Origin: Halichondria panicea
Lineage: Eukaryota > Porifera > Demospongiae > Suberitida > Halichondriidae
Reading direction: 5' to 3'
Length of the DNA: 64,000 bases
Assembly (NCBI RefSeq): GCF_963675165.1
Contig: NC_087386.1
Span: forward strand, 484,931 to 548,930
Shown here: positions 30,983 to 44,700 of the stretch, piece after piece
Layout of the letters: every line of letters starts with the position of its first letter
Position numbering within the stretch: position 1 is the stretch's first letter
Position numbers and translations under genes: made by a program
The notes under the pieces: model-generated
Database searches by the model: none
The model's input: only the letters and a program-made list of their open reading frames with translations
What the model was told of the DNA's origin: nothing

Positions 30983-33900
30983 ACACACACACACACAGGC
31001 GGTGCGTGGTGAGCTGAGTCAGTTTGTGTCCGATGTCACTATCACAGAGCATCTTGTACAGTGAGTCCACACCCACACCCACACCCACACCACACACAAG
31101 CTGTTATATACGCCCCCTCACCACCCACAGGCACATGACAGACACACCTGTTAGCGAGAGAGAATTTATTGAAAATCTTCACGAGTTGGACCACAAAATC
31201 AAATTCCTTAATTTACAGGTAAAATCAATCTGTATTAATACTACGTGCCCCTCACAAACTACACACCCTCACAAACTACACACCCTCACTAGTTATACAC
31301 CTTCGCAAACTACACATTGTCACAAACTACACATCGTCACAAACTACACACCCTCACTAGTTGTACACCCTCGCAAACTACACATTGTCACAAACTACAC
31401 ATCGTCACAAACTACACACCCTCACTAGTTACACACCCTCACAGAACTTCAACGACTGCCGAGCTGCATTTGACGTGCGAGATGTTGTGGACAAACTGAA
31501 GATTAAGGCCATCTCAAAGATCAGAGAGTATCTGTTGCACAAGATCTATCAGTTCAGAAAACCCATGACCAACTATCACATGACTCAGAATCAGCTGCTC
31601 AACTATAAGTACGCATTCATTGTACACTTGCACTACACCCCACCACCCCCCCCGTAATCTCATAATAGTACGAGATGGTTTGGGGACTCTTTCAACAGCC
31701 ATAACTTTCGTACCGTTGATCTAATGTCAACAATTTTATGATTTTCTGAAAGCTTACAAAAAGACCTTTCAAATGGTATCATTGAAGTTTACATTTGAGA
31801 GATAAAAGTATTTGCCAATTTGATGATACCATGAATAATAGCCCATGGTCCAAGGCCGAAAAATGACAAATTATGCCCCTGACGAAATTTTGATTTAAAC
31901 ACATCATTTGAAAGGTATTTTTTTAAACTTTTCAGAAATCATAAAATTTTTGACATTGGATCAGCGTTACTAAAGTTATAGCTGTTGAAAGATGGCCATT
32001 CAAAGTTTGTCATTATTATAATTATACTTTCATCTCTTTACAGGTATTTCAATGAGTTTCTGATGGCCCACAGCAGAGAGACTGCTCAGCAAGTGAGGTC
32101 AGAGTACATGGACACGATGGGCAAGATCTACTACTCATATTTCAAGGACTACTACTCCAAACTCATGAAACTCCAGGTACGAGAGAGTGAGGGGGCGGGA
32201 GGTTGTTAGAGGGGATAGTGAGGGGGCGGGATGTTGTTAGAGGGGGTGCTTGTGTGTAGGATATTGGCCTGAATTGATTGGACTTATTATTAACTAACTG
32301 TATGAAACATTTTTGAGGCGTTGGTATTAAATTTGCTCCCATGCTACATGTACATGTAGTTGTGTCTTGACTCTCCTTTGCCCAGTTTGAGGAGACGGCT
32401 GAGAAGGATGACTTAATGGGAGCAGAGGACACGATGAAGAGAGGCTTCTTCTCTACCAAAACCGTTCTCAAGAATCGCTCCACCATCTTCACGCTTGGCA
32501 ACCGAGACACGGTCCTGACAACAGAGCTGGAGGACCCCATCATAGTAGTACCACACGCCCAGCGAGCAGAGAGAAAGGTATGACACACCCACACACACAC
32601 TAGCCACACACCCCCACATCCACACACACACTCCACACACCCACACACTGACCCTCCCCCCTGCGTGCAGTACTCGTTTGAGAGCTTGTTTCGGAGCATC
32701 CACTTTGCTCTGATGGACAATGGCTGTCGAGAGTATCTCTTTGTGGTTGAGTTTTTCAACCTCACTCCCTCGGCCGCTCAGGACTTCTTTGACTCCATAT
32801 TCGGGAGGACACTCGCCTACCTACTGGTGAGTGGTGTGTGTGAGGTGTGTGAGGTGTGTGAGGTGTGTGTGAGGTGTGTGTGGGTGGTGGCACATGAGTA
32901 GAGAAGGACTGTCAAGAGATGTTAAAAACCCTTGATGATTGGTAATCGTATTTATTACTATTTAGTAGTGGTTTGGATTTGATATTCTCACGATAATATT
33001 TTTATCATCACAATTGTCCCCTGCAGAAGAATATAGAGTCTTACACGGATTCTTGTTATGACTCCATTGGTATCTTCCTGTGTATCCACGTCAGTCTCCG
33101 TTACCAGGCAATCACCAAGAGGAGGGAAATACCCTGTCTAGACGAGTGAGTGGATTAAAAAAAAGAATTCCATTTGCTATACTATAATAATTTATGCCTA
33201 GAATGCTTACTGCCCATAACTGACCTTTTAACCCTCCCTCCCCCTCCCTAGTTACCATCGTGACCTGGCGTCCATTCTATGGCCTCGGTTCCGGCACATT
33301 CTGGAACTAAACGTGACCAGTGTGAAGAACACGGACCCGTCCAAACTAGGCAGCATTGACACCCGGCCACACTACGTGAGTCCAGACACAATCAGTGTCA
33401 TTTCAAACCACCCCCCCCCCCCACTAGGTAACACGTCGATATGCTGAGTTCTCGGCCGCGCTTGTGGGTATTAATCAGAGTCACCCTGACGACCAGGTAG
33501 ACCACGCTCTCTCCTCGCTACAAGGGGAGGTGGAGAACTTTGTCCTGAGAATGGCGGCCGAGTTCCCTCAAAGGAAAGAGCAGCTCATATTCCTCATCAA
33601 CAATTACGACATGCTCCTCGCTGTGTTAGCGGTGAGAAAACAAGTTACTGTTTGTATAATCAGTGTTGCTATGGCTACACGAGTTTATGTAACGTTGCAT
33701 CATCCTCGTACACACAATAGAACATTAAATTTATTGCTCTAATTAAGCGTGATATTAATATTACATAATACGTACAGGAACGGACATCTGAGGAATCTAA
33801 AGAGTCTCAAAGTTTCAAAAGTCTTCTTCACTCCAGAACACAGGAATTTGTGGAGGAAGTAAGAAAGGAAAGAATGTGTTGTAATCAAAATACGTTTTTT

Positions 33901-34532
33901 ATTGCCCTCCCAGGTACTATCTCCATATTTTGGTGGCTTGATCGGGTTTGTGAAGGACGCAGAGCCGCTGCTTGAGAGAGGAGAGAGGGATAAGATACGC
34001 ATGGATGAGCGGCGGATACAGCAGCTGGTACGAGGGTTCGCTTCCGACTGGAAGAAGTCGATTGAGACCCTCAACCACGACATTATGCAGTCTTTCACTA
34101 ACTTCAAGAATGGGACAGCCATACTCCAGGTCAGTGTTAGTAGTTATCTTTGAGAGCCTGTAATTTGTCCAATTTTAAGTTGTAATTGATATACATAGCT
34201 CTCTGACCATTGGTGTGATTATACTTATACGTGAAAACCTGCCAATTTTACGAAGCAAAGGTGTTGCGTTTTTTTCCAAATTTTAGTATTGGCTGTAATA
34301 ATTATTATCTTCCCCACCCACACACACACACACACACACACCCCCACACACCACGCCCACACACACCCACACACACACACTGAAGGGTGCTCTGGCTCAG
34401 CTGATTCAGTACTACCATCGCTTCCAGAAGGTGCTCTCCCAGCAACCGTTCAAAGCTCTACAAATAAGAGGAGAACTTATCAACATTCACCATCTCATGG
34501 TGGAGGTCAAGAAACAAAAGACTTCTTTTTAG
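29839..34532 (+). CDS. VPS52: VPS52, GARP/EARP tethering complex subunit
   Basis: Core subunit of the GARP and EARP complexes that tether endosome-derived vesicles at the TGN and recycling endosomes. Seventeen exons: 29839-29871, 30009-30108, 30158-30286, 30522-30589, 30653-30766, 30999-31060, 31131-31218, 31445-31608, 32044-32176, 32386-32577, 32671-32826, 33027-33145, 33252-33375, 33428-33631, 33778-33858, 33914-34129 and 34386-34532. The whole family length is conserved: SIEDYIRESRHIASLH (exon 3/4 junction), KAISKIREYLLHKIYQFRKP, EETAEKDDLMGAEDT, GCREYLFVVEFF, IDTRPHYVTRRYAEFSAALV, RKEQLIFLINNYDMLL and RGELINIHHLMVEVKK at the end. An AATAAA lies about 60 bp after the stop. Divergent from AnmK (219 bp). 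Confidence 0.95.
30318..30440. repeat. Partial family-A repeat
   Basis: Half-copy in VPS52 intron 3 (CATAACTTTAGTTATGGTGA and a TTTTCTGGAAGG motif). Confidence 0.55.
30903..30998. repeat. (CA)n microsatellite ending in the VPS52 exon 6 acceptor
   Basis: Two long CA runs whose final ACACAG is the 3' splice site of exon 6. There is no separate polypyrimidine tract. Confidence 0.92.
31240..31444. repeat. Minisatellite, ~17-bp units, in VPS52 intron 7
   Basis: About 12 copies of a CCTCACAAACTACACAC-like unit with higher-order variants (ATTGTCACAAACTACACATCG). It ends at the exon 8 acceptor. Confidence 0.9.
31688..31998. repeat. Family-A repeat, nearly complete copy
   Basis: In VPS52 intron 8. 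Starts TTTCAACAGCCATAACTTTC and ends ACTAAAGTTATAGCTGTTGA. The two ends are clear inverted repeats, with ATAATAGCCCATGGTCC in the middle. Confidence 0.88.
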
Positions 34533-34742
34533 CTATTAGCTTAGAACACATTTTAGTTAGTAAGATTTGTGTTACAATTGTGTGTTTTCCTCTAATAAAC
34601 AATATTGAAGAATTTGTCGGATATAGTGCATGAGTGGGCGTGCAGTGAAAGTGTATTATGGTGCTATAATTATTATCGATTCACTTGAATTATTCCCTAT
34701 GCTAGTGGTCATTAAAATGAAATGAGGCTAGAAACATAATTA

Positions 34743-37395
34743 TTATACTACATGTCCAGGCCCACTCACTAGGCCAGAATCAAACATTTTTTTTACTACA
34801 TGTCCAGGCCCACTCACCAGGCCAGAATCAAACACATTCACTTCAGGCCCACTCACTAGGCCAGAAACAAAAATGTTTTTACTACATGTCCAGGCCCACT
34901 CACCAGGCCAGAATCAAACACATTCACTTCAGGCCCACTCACTAGGCCAGAAACAAAAATGTTTTTACTACATATCCAGGCCCACTCACCAGGCCAGAAT
35001 CAAACACATTCACTTCAGGCCCACTCACTAGGCCAGAAACAAACACATTCACTACAGGTCCACTCACTAGGCCAGAATCAACCATAATTATTATACTACA
35101 TGTCCAGGCCCACTAACCAGGCCAGAATCAAACACATTCATTACAGGTCCACTCACTAGGCCAGAAACAAAATGTTTTTTACTACATGTCCAGGCCCACT
35201 TACCAGGCCAGAATCAAACACATTCACTACAGGCCCACTCACTAGGCCAGAAACAAAATTTTTTTTACTACATGTTCAGGCCCACTCACCAGGCCAGAAT
35301 CAAACACATTCACTACAGGCCCACTCACTAGGCCAGAAACAAAATTTTTTTTACTACATGTCCAGGCCCACTCACCAGGCCAGAATCAAACACATTCACT
35401 ACAGGCCCACTCACTAGGCCAGAAACAAAATTTTTTTTACTACATGTCCAGGCCCACTCACCAGGCCAGAATCAAACACATTCACTACAGGTCCACTCAC
35501 TAGGCCAGAAACAAAATTTTTTTTACTACATGTCCAGGCCCACTCACCAGGCCAGAATCAAACACATTCACTACAGGCCCACTCACTAGGCCAGAAACAA
35601 AATTTTTTTTACTACATGTTCAGGCCCACTCACCAGGCCAGAATCAAACACATTCACTACAGGCCCACTCACTAGGCCAGAAACAAAATTTTTTTTACTA
35701 CATGTCCAGGCCCACTCACCAGGCCAGAATCAAACACATCCACTACAGGCCCACTCACTAGGCCAGAAACAAAATTTTTTTTACTACATGTTCAGGCCCA
35801 CTCACCAGGCCAGAATCAAACACATTCACTACAGGCCCACTCACTAGGCCAGAAACAAAATTTTTTTTACTACATGTCCAGGCCCACTCACCAGGCCAGA
35901 ATCAAACACATTCACTACAGGCCCACTCACTAGGCCAGAAACAAAATTTTTTTTACTACATGTTCAGGCCCACTCACCAGGCCAGAATCAAACACATTCA
36001 CTACAGGCCCACTCACTAGGCCAGAAACAAAATTTTTTTTACTACATGTCCAGGCCCACTCACCAGGCCAGAATCAAACACATTCACTACAGGCCCACTC
36101 ACTAGGCCAGAAACAAAATTTTTTTACTACATGTCCAGGCCCACTCACCAGGCCAGAATCAAACACATTCACTACAGGCCCACTCACTAGGCCAGAAACA
36201 AAATTTTTTTTACTAGACTACATGTCCAGGCCCACTCACCAGGCCAGAATCAAACACATTCACTACAGGTCCACTCACTAGGCCAGAATCAACCATAATT
36301 ATTATACTACATGTCCAGGCCCACTCACCAGGCCAGAGTCAAACACATTCACTACAGGCCCACTCACTAGGCCAGAAACAAAATTTTTTTTACTACATGT
36401 CCAGGCCCACTCACCAGGCCAGAATCAAACACATTCACTACAGGCCCACTCACTAGGCCAGAAACAAAATTTTTTTTACTACATGTCCAGGCCCACTCAC
36501 CAGGCCAGAATCAAACATATTCACTACAGGTCCACTCACTAGGCCAGAAACAAAATTTTTTTTACTACATGTCCAGGCCCACTCACCAGGCCAGAATCAA
36601 ACACATTCACTACAGGCCCACTCACTAGGCCAGAAACAAAATTTTTTTTACTACATGTCCAGGCCCACTCACCAGGCCAGAATCAAACACATTCACTACA
36701 GGCCCACTCACTAGGCCAGAAACAAAATTTTTTTACTACATGTCCAGGCCCACTCACCAGGCCAGAATCAAACACATTCACTATACAGGCCCACTCACTA
36801 GGCCAGAAACAAAATTTTTTTTACTACATGTCCAGGCCCACTCACCAGGCCAGAATCAAACACATTCACTACAGGCCCACTCACTAGGCCAGAAACAAAA
36901 TTTTTTTTACTACATGTTCAGGCCCACTCACCAGGCCAGAATCAAACACATTCACTACAGGCCCACTCACTAGGCCAGAAACAAAATTTTTTTTACTACA
37001 TGTTCAGGCCCACTCACCAGGCCAGAATCAAACACATTCACTACAGGCCCACTCACTAGGCCAGAATCAAACACATTCACTACAGGCCCACTCACTAGGC
37101 CAGAAACAAAATTTTTTTTACTACATGTCCAGGCCCACTCACCAGGCCAGAATCAAACACATTCACTACAGGCCCACTCACTAGACCAGTACTACATGTC
37201 CAGGCCAAACTCACCAGGCCAGAATCAAACATTTTTTTTTACTACATGTCCAGGCCCACTCACCAGGCCAGAATCAAACACATTCACTACAGGTCCACTC
37301 AGTAGACCAGAAACAAACATTCTTTTTTTTTTTTACTACATGTCCAGGCCAACTCACCAGGCCAGAATCAAACATATTATACTACAGGTCCAATT
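34743..37395. repeat. 2.65-kb satellite array, 86-bp unit
   Basis: About 30 head-to-tail copies. Each unit is a dimer of related halves: CAGGCCCACTCACCAGGCCA + GAATCAAACACATTCACTA, then CAGGCCCACTCACTAGGCCA + GAAACAAAATTTTTTTTACT + ACATGTC. Central units are nearly identical and edge units are more diverged. Short ORFs through it come only from the periodicity, since 86 is not a multiple of 3. It fills the space between the convergent VPS52 and condensation-domain genes. Confidence 0.97.
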
Positions 37396-37534
37396 GTTGG
37401 CCTCTAATGAGTGCTCCCTATGTACCTTATATCATAATTTATGTGTTTGTTGCAGAGAAATTATAACAATATAAATGATGGAAAAACTGAATTGAGACAT
37501 AAATTAAAACACAACAATAATAATAATTATTATG

Positions 37535-37780
37535 CTACAGACCAGCTGTAGGTTTTCTATAGCTTCTACCATACTTTCTACTACGTCCTGAGTTTAAGAA
37601 TGGAGGGTGGATTTCTTGAGCAAACTTGAGTGCAGACTTGCACGGGTCCTTGGCAATGGCTGCCACTAGACGACATAGCTCTCTGGCAAATGACTCGACT
37701 AGCTCTGTCTTGATGATGTGTGGTTGGTAACGGATACCTCCGATCACGTAGTCACTATCGTAACTTTCCCAGAGCAGCAG

Positions 37781-37829
<49 letters not shown>

Positions 37830-40800
37830 GGGCTTACTTTCAGCTACTCAAAAGTATTAAAACCACTACTGAAATTGGACATTCTACGAGCAAAATTAGT
37901 CACCAATTTCCAAAAGTTGCTAAGAAGGTATAAACTTAGCACGGTGTAGATGTGCTCTTCTTACCTCCATATGACAACTGTCGTCCATCTTCCCGTTGAG
38001 GGGTGTGAGGTAGCAGGTGGAGCCAAACCTTGCCAGCCCCTGACCTTCGACCCCCATGGCCGTCTCCGGAAAGTAGAAATCATTTGGATTCGTCAGTTGC
38101 ACGATGTCGCGATGATAGTAGTAAGAGAACTTGACAGGGAGGCCGCGAATCAAACCAACCTAAAGAATAAACAGTAATAAATACTAAATACGGGTATTGT
38201 AAGGAATTTTTGGATCACATTTGTCGAGAAATTTACCTCTTCTGCGATTGTAGAAAAAGGAAAGTGTCCGTGTTTCCGTGCCAACAGCGTGGATCGCCAT
38301 AACGACAGAATCAGATCTGCAAACGTCTCCCTAGGGTCAAGGTTCACACGTACTCCAACCTCTGAAAAAAAGAGCCAAAAATTTTAATCCACTGGTGAAG
38401 AAACTTAGCACACCCACCATTAGAGAGGGGGCCAAAGAGACCTTGCGTCTGCTGAGACTCAGAATGCCTCAGGGAAACGTCCACTCCGATTAGGAACGAG
38501 CCCAGATCCAGACGTCCAGTTATGGATGCTCGCTTGTCATGCCTGATTGCCCCCGGAGAGCTCTGTGTGTGCACGACCACTGGCTGGTGGGCCCGGGAAC
38601 TACCCGCCATCTTGTACCTCTGTAGCGGGTCACGAGGGAAATGCTGTTGTCTTTGTTTGACCGTTTCTGAGATGACGGTTGTGAAGTCTGCTTTAGAGTC
38701 GTCAGTTAGTGGAGTTTCACTAGCCCCTCCCCCTTGCTCCAGGCCCCACCCCCTACAACACTTGCCGAGCATGAGGGCAAAGGCACCGAGACAAAGTAGA
38801 GAGAGAGTCTCCTCCTCCTTCAAGAGATGGAGGTACTGCTCTGGTAGGGATTGTTTGAACTGGTCACACACCGCCTCCTCAATCTGTGTGTGTGGGTGGG
38901 TGGGTGGGTGTGTGGGTGTGTGCGTGCGTATAAGGGAGAGAAGCAGTATAATATTGTTAGATTGTTGCATACTAGATCAACAAAATATTAAAACAGCCTA
39001 CACAACAAAACCAAACCACTGCAAAAAGGATTAGGCAACTATCATCGACGTGCAGTTATACTGTACCTTGAGGCAATGGAACTTCGTTTTAGGGCCAGTG
39101 AGAGCTTCCCTCGACACATCTCCAAGGAGACCACCAGTTCCCCTCCTAGCCGTCCCTGGTCTGTTTCGTGAGGCAGTTAGTGGTCTCAGCCGTGATGTCT
39201 GGGGGCGTGTCCTGGTCAACTTCTCTCCAAGCCCTGAGGGGATTCGTATCGGAGGGACCACTTTAACTCTGTTTGGACCTCGCTGTCTACGAATGATGGC
39301 CGTCACCATTGACTCCCAAAATGTCCAGAGCTTCTCTCGAGATAGCATCAGTAACAGCTGGCTCTCTCTCTGTGCTACCTGTTGGAAGTTGAGTCGGCCT
39401 GGAAACTGAGGAGTATAGACACCTGGCAATGACAACTGTTTCCCTTGGGCTCTTTTCTGTAACAGTCTGCTAGCTGCATCTCTTCTCTTGTTTGTTGAGC
39501 CTCCATTTCTTATTTTATCGTGAGCTTTAATGACTGCTTGTCTTCTGTTTTCTATTCTAGTTGCCGCATGACTGGGTCTGTATGTTGAGCTCTTCTCTAG
39601 CTTGGAGTACGCATCGGACAGCTGGTATATGAAGAGACAAGATGACCAATAGTCACAGATAATTCTCGGAAATGAAAGCACTAAAATGTGGTCTTGAGAA
39701 CTTTTAGAGCTGATCTTGGCTCGAAGAAGAAGCGGTGAGGATTCTTCAGTAGCGTTTGCTGACTGATCAATACTTGGTAGTTGTGGCGGTAGGGCTGGTT
39801 TATCAGGGGGTGGGTTAGAGGGTGCAAAGGACACTCGTTTACCGAGAGCTCTCCCAATGCCAGGTGACTTGCTGGCATCACTTGAATCACTACCGTTTGT
39901 AACACTGGTCACACTAAACACCGACATGGTCATATCATCAGTCGTAGTGGGATGGCTATTATCCGTGCTCGGTACCATGCCGTTTCTCGTTGGAAGATTG
40001 AATATTTTTCTCCGTGCATTCATAATTAGATCGTCCGGATGTTCGTGGCCGACCACCGGAGAGTCCAAGTTCACAGAAACTTCCCCTGTGGAAAAATTCA
40101 TAAATCAAATCTCGTACTATTATAGATGTGCTTAATAGATATGGGATGGATTTTTGCCATGCATAATGACAATACATTCATAGGAACACACATAACTGTG
40201 GTTAATGTAAGCTCTTGCTAATGAATATGCCCTGTGCAGACGTATAGACATGCGATAATTATTTAACAGATGCTGAATACAGTTGAACAAAGGTATTCAA
40301 TCAAATTCATGTTTGGATAATGAATCCATTATCTCTCAACTATGGACTGGCAATCTCTTTTCTTTCACGGCTTACCCCCTGTATTAGTGGCCCTACCCCC
40401 TGCATTGGCGCCCCCCACACACGGCTCACCCCCTGCATTGGTGTGAATGTACAGCCTGTCCTTTGTCCGCTGGAAAGATGCCGTCAACAGCGAATGTAAA
40501 CTCGCCACTTGATTCAACGCCTTCTGCAGCAACTCTTTGTCTAGTGGACCGTGTATTCTGAGCGCCCTCACAATGTTGTCCACACGCCCACTCAGTCCTG
40601 AGGCATTGGTGCCAGCTGCATATCGCTCAGTGTCCAAGTGGGCGTGGTCTTGTATGAGCGTCGCTTGAAATGGAACGGATTTGTTCACGTCTGGGAATGG
40701 GATGTTGAGTAGGAGCCCACTCTGTTCCGCCTCGGATTCGAAACCAGGTCGACTGGGTGGAGCCTCAGAACCCTCTGAAAATAACTGTGTGTATGTATAA

Positions 40801-41653
40801 TTATAATAATTTTATTATTGCACTGCCATGCTCATTACATGAGTGACTAGCTAAGCTATCTGCTTTTATGTTAACAATTTTTCACCAATTTTTTCCATAC
40901 CTCATCTTCAAGGTCAGAGTCCGTCTCACTGTCAGTTTCATCATTTATATCCTCCTCTGCTAGTTGCAGACCACTCTCTTTGGTCGGCCTGTCTCGCAAG
41001 CCAATCGGAGGGAGCATCTCCCCACTCAGCTGTCTCGTATGAACGGACGAGGACGGAGGTCTTCGTGGGGGGAGGGGGAGGGCCTCGGCGGGGTCTTTCT
41101 GGAACTTGTGGATGTGTGCTTGCTTCATTCTAGCTCTCAGCAAATGTTCTCCAGAGCTGTTTCTCCTTGTGCGTGTGGTTGGACTCGGCGCTCTTAGTTG
41201 CTCAATGGCTTTCGAATCAGAGCTGCTGAGTCGATGGATCTGAGGAGGTCTCTCCCTAGGGATACTTGGCTGCAAGCCTGTACTGTTTGGGAGCGCTTTT
41301 ACAGACAGTTGTAGGCCACTAGCGGGTCGCAATCTTAGTCCTCCATTCTGTAGCAGTGGGTTCTGTGGAATTGTAGGAAGGTGGCCAAACGTGCTGGAAG
41401 CGTTTGTGGAAGGTCTTGTAACTGGATAGCCAGACGCCATTGAGCTAGCCGTGCTGTAGCTGCTGTAAGGCTGGTACGGCATGGCGATTTGCTGCTTCAT
41501 TTTCTTCATCATGGTCGACGTTCTATGTCTACATGCGATATGCCTGGCTGGCTGCTTGCAAGAAAAGAGGAGGGGCTCGTATTTACTATTTAGCATGACG
41601 TCACATGCGTCATACATGGGTGGAGCTGACGCTGGTAACGTAAACAAACCCAT
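37535..41653 (-). CDS. Unrecognised protein with degenerate NRPS-type condensation (CoA-dependent acyltransferase-like) domain
   Basis: Seven exons: 41653-40901, about 40772-40430, 40085-39067, 38883-38418, 38361-38237, 38159-37965 and 37780-37535, giving about 1048 residues (about 1001 if the ATG at 41512 is used). The N-terminal ~300 residues are low-complexity. A condensation-like fold is then recognisable in pieces: VDNIVRALRIHGPLDKELL + QKALNQVASLHSLLTASF (first strand/helix), HILVLSFPRIICDYWSSCLF (where active enzymes have HHxxxDGWS), CLGAFALMLGKCC, LFGPLSNEVGVRVNLDP + FADLILSLWRSTLLARKHGH, and a C-terminal SFARELCRLVAAIAKDP. The catalytic His is replaced by Arg while D-x-W-S remains, so it is probably a pseudo-enzyme. 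Basic disordered inserts separate the pieces. I do not recognise the family. Divergent from the adenylate kinase gene. Confidence 0.72.
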
Positions 41654-41740
41654 AAAAGTACAACTACATTGTCAGCATCAACTAGCTCTGTCGTGAGTGT
41701 GTTCTTGGACCTCAACCATAGCCTCAACCGAGTGTGTACA

Positions 41741-44700
41741 ATGGCAGAAATGGCCTGTGTCACCGAAGCTAAAGCCTACCTGTATGGCAACAATATTCCT
41801 GTTCTTTTTGAGGTAAGGATAAAGATACTTAGTTGGTACTAAATTTTTTTGTCTGCGGTTTCTCAACCATTAATTTTCCAGTACAGTTACACATTGTAGA
41901 TCTACCACCAAACTACTTTCTCTCTCATGCAGAGCTTGATGACCGCCCTCATGTGCGAGCAGCCTGAAGACCCAGTGATTTTTCTGGAGACTTGCCTTGC
42001 TAAAGTACGAGACACGAACGGCATCACGTACGAGTGGAGTAATTTCAACACCCTGGTGCTCAAGAGTAAGAATGGACACAAAGTCACACATACTCTGCCA
42101 CTAAATGGAAGCATACAAGCAATTACGGATGGCAATGATAAAGTTGTAAACTGTCAAGCTGAGATTGGAGATAAACTTGTCCTCTTTATACTAGGTGAGT
42201 TGAAATAATAGTTATACTTATTTAGCAAGTGCTTGTTTTGGTATGTGTACAGTAGCCAAATCATATGCTAGTGCATTATCCTGTGTTCAGTATCAGTGTA
42301 GAAGTGTATACTTCACTTATTTATTTCCCTTCACTCCAGGTGGACCGGGCAGTGGTAAAGGTACTCTGTGTGCCAGGATTGTGGAGGAGTTTGGTGGTTT
42401 CATGCACATCTCTGCGGGGGACCTTCTCCGAAACGAGGTAGCCACTGGAACTGAGCGGGGGAAGATGGTGAAGGAGATAATGAGGCAAGGACAACTTGTA
42501 CCTCCGGAGGTCACTGTCACTTTGCTGAGGCAAAAAATACTGTCCGTGCACAAAGAAGCTGTAGGGTTTCTCATCGATGGCTTCCCTAGAAAACTATCTC
42601 AGCACAAGATATTTGAGGAACAGGTGAGGAAAGAAACAGCTGAGAGGGGATTTACATTTCAGTATAACATACGCTATTCCAAGTATTACCATTACTGTTA
42701 GAAACCTTCCTAAAAAATTTGTTAGTTTGGGAAGAATTTGCATATCGATTTAAAATGCATAAAACACATGACATCGTTATCTTAGTACGTGTTTGCAAAC
42801 AAACCATATTATTAATTGTGCTGACCTACCGTGTATACAGGTGTGTGAGGGCAGTCTGGCCATTGTGCTGGAGTGCAGTGAGGAGGTCATGATGAGCAGG
42901 CTACTGCAGAGGAGCACGACCAGTGGGAGAGTTGATGACAATATTGAGACCATTAGGAAGAGGTTCAACAGCCATGAGCTGTCAACACAACCCGTGATCC
43001 AGTATTTTGAGAGCCAGGGCAAAATCAAGAAGGTGAGATTATTATCTAATTAAACAACTTTGTAGCGTTGAGGAAAGTACATAATTATATAAAATAAGAG
43101 GTAGTGATGCAATTATACCAAAACTAGTGACGGCTGTACAGTCATGTGTATTGCATTGCCTGCATGTAATCATTCACACTCTCTTTGTTACCATTCTCCC
43201 AGATTGATGCCAGTGGGTCGGTGGACGAGGTGTACTCTAAGGTACAAGCACTGCTCAGAGAGCTAATAAAACAGGGGACCAACCCTTCCACCGAACTAAC
43301 AGGACAGAAATCCACTGAGTTAAAAAGACAGAAATCGCCTGAGCTAACGGAACAGAAATCCACCGAACTAAAAGAACAGAAATCTACTGAGCTAGAAAGA
43401 CAGAAATCGCCTGAGCTAACGGAACAGAAATCTACTGAGTTAGAAAGACAGAAATCGCCTGAGCTAACGGAACAGAAATCCATCGAGCTAAAAGAACAGA
43501 AATCTACTGAGCTAGAAAGACAGAAATCGCCTGAGCTAACGGAACAGAAATCCATCAAGCTAAAAGGACAGAAATCTACTGAGCTAGAAAGACAGAAATC
43601 GCCTGAGCTAACGGAACAGAAATCCACCGAGCTAGAAAGACAGAAATCACCTGAGCTAACGGAACAGAAATCCACCGAACTAAAAGGACAGAAATCTACT
43701 GAGCTAGAAAGACAGAAATCGCCAGAGCTAACGGAACAGAAATCTACTGAGTTAGAAAGACAGAAATCGTCTGAGCTAACGGAACAGAAATCCATCGAGC
43801 TAAAAGGACAGAAATCTACTGAGCTAGAAAGACAGAAATCGCCAGAGCTAACGGAACAGAAATCCACCGAGCTAAAAGGACAGAAATCTACTGAGCTAGA
43901 AAGACAGAAATCGCCTGAGCTAACGGAACAGAAATCCACCGAGCTAGAAAGACAGAAATCACCTGAGCTAACGGAACAGAAATCCACCGAGCTAAAAGGA
44001 CAGAAATCTACTGAGCTAGAAAGACAGAAATCGCCTGAGCTAACGGAACAGAAATCCACCGAGCTAGAAAGACAGAAATCACCTGAGCTAACGGAACAGA
44101 AATCCACCGAACTAAAAGGACAGAAATCTACTGAGCTAGAAAGACAGAAATCGCCAGAGCTAACGGAACAGAAATCTACTGAGTTAGAAAGACAGAAATC
44201 GCCTGAGTTAACGGAACAGAAATCCATCGAGCTAAAAGGACAGAAATCTACTGAGCTAGAAAGACAGAAATCGCCAGAGCTAACGGAACAGAAATCCACC
44301 GAGCTAAAAGGACAGAAATCTACTGAGCTAGAAAGACAGAAATCGCCTGAGCTAACGGAACAGAAATCCATCGAGCTAAAAGGACAGAAATCTACTGAGC
44401 TAGAAAGACAGAAATCGCCTGAGCTAACGGAACAGAAATCCACCGAGCTAGAAAGACAGAAATCGCCTGAGCTAACGGAACAGAAATCCACCGAGCTAAA
44501 AGGACAGAAATCTACTGAGCTAGAAAGACAGAAATCGCCTGAGCTAACGGAACAGAAATCCACCGAGCTAGAAAGACAGAAATCGCCTGAGCTAACGGAA
44601 CAGAAATCCACCGAGCTAGAAAGACAGAAATCGCCTGAGCTAACGGAACAGAAATCCACCGAGCTAAAAGTACAGAAATCTTCTGAGCTAGAAAGACAGA

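Noticed and set aside
30737-31097. Cys/Val- or His/Thr-rich ORFs in CA/GT runs (also at 8733, 20228, 47979, 56074 and 63708)
   Set aside because: Translation of dinucleotide repeats; they overlap introns and splice sites of real genes.
31985-32901. 200-codon minus-strand ORF at 32163-32765
   Set aside because: Antisense of VPS52 exons 9-11, which match the family on the plus strand.
34755-37395. CRISPR-like array
   Set aside because: Repeats and spacers are all the same dimeric unit with no unique spacers; eukaryotic satellite.
35172-37474. Several 77-92-codon plus-strand ORFs
   Set aside because: They run through the 86-bp non-coding satellite; the period is not a multiple of 3 and the frames drift.
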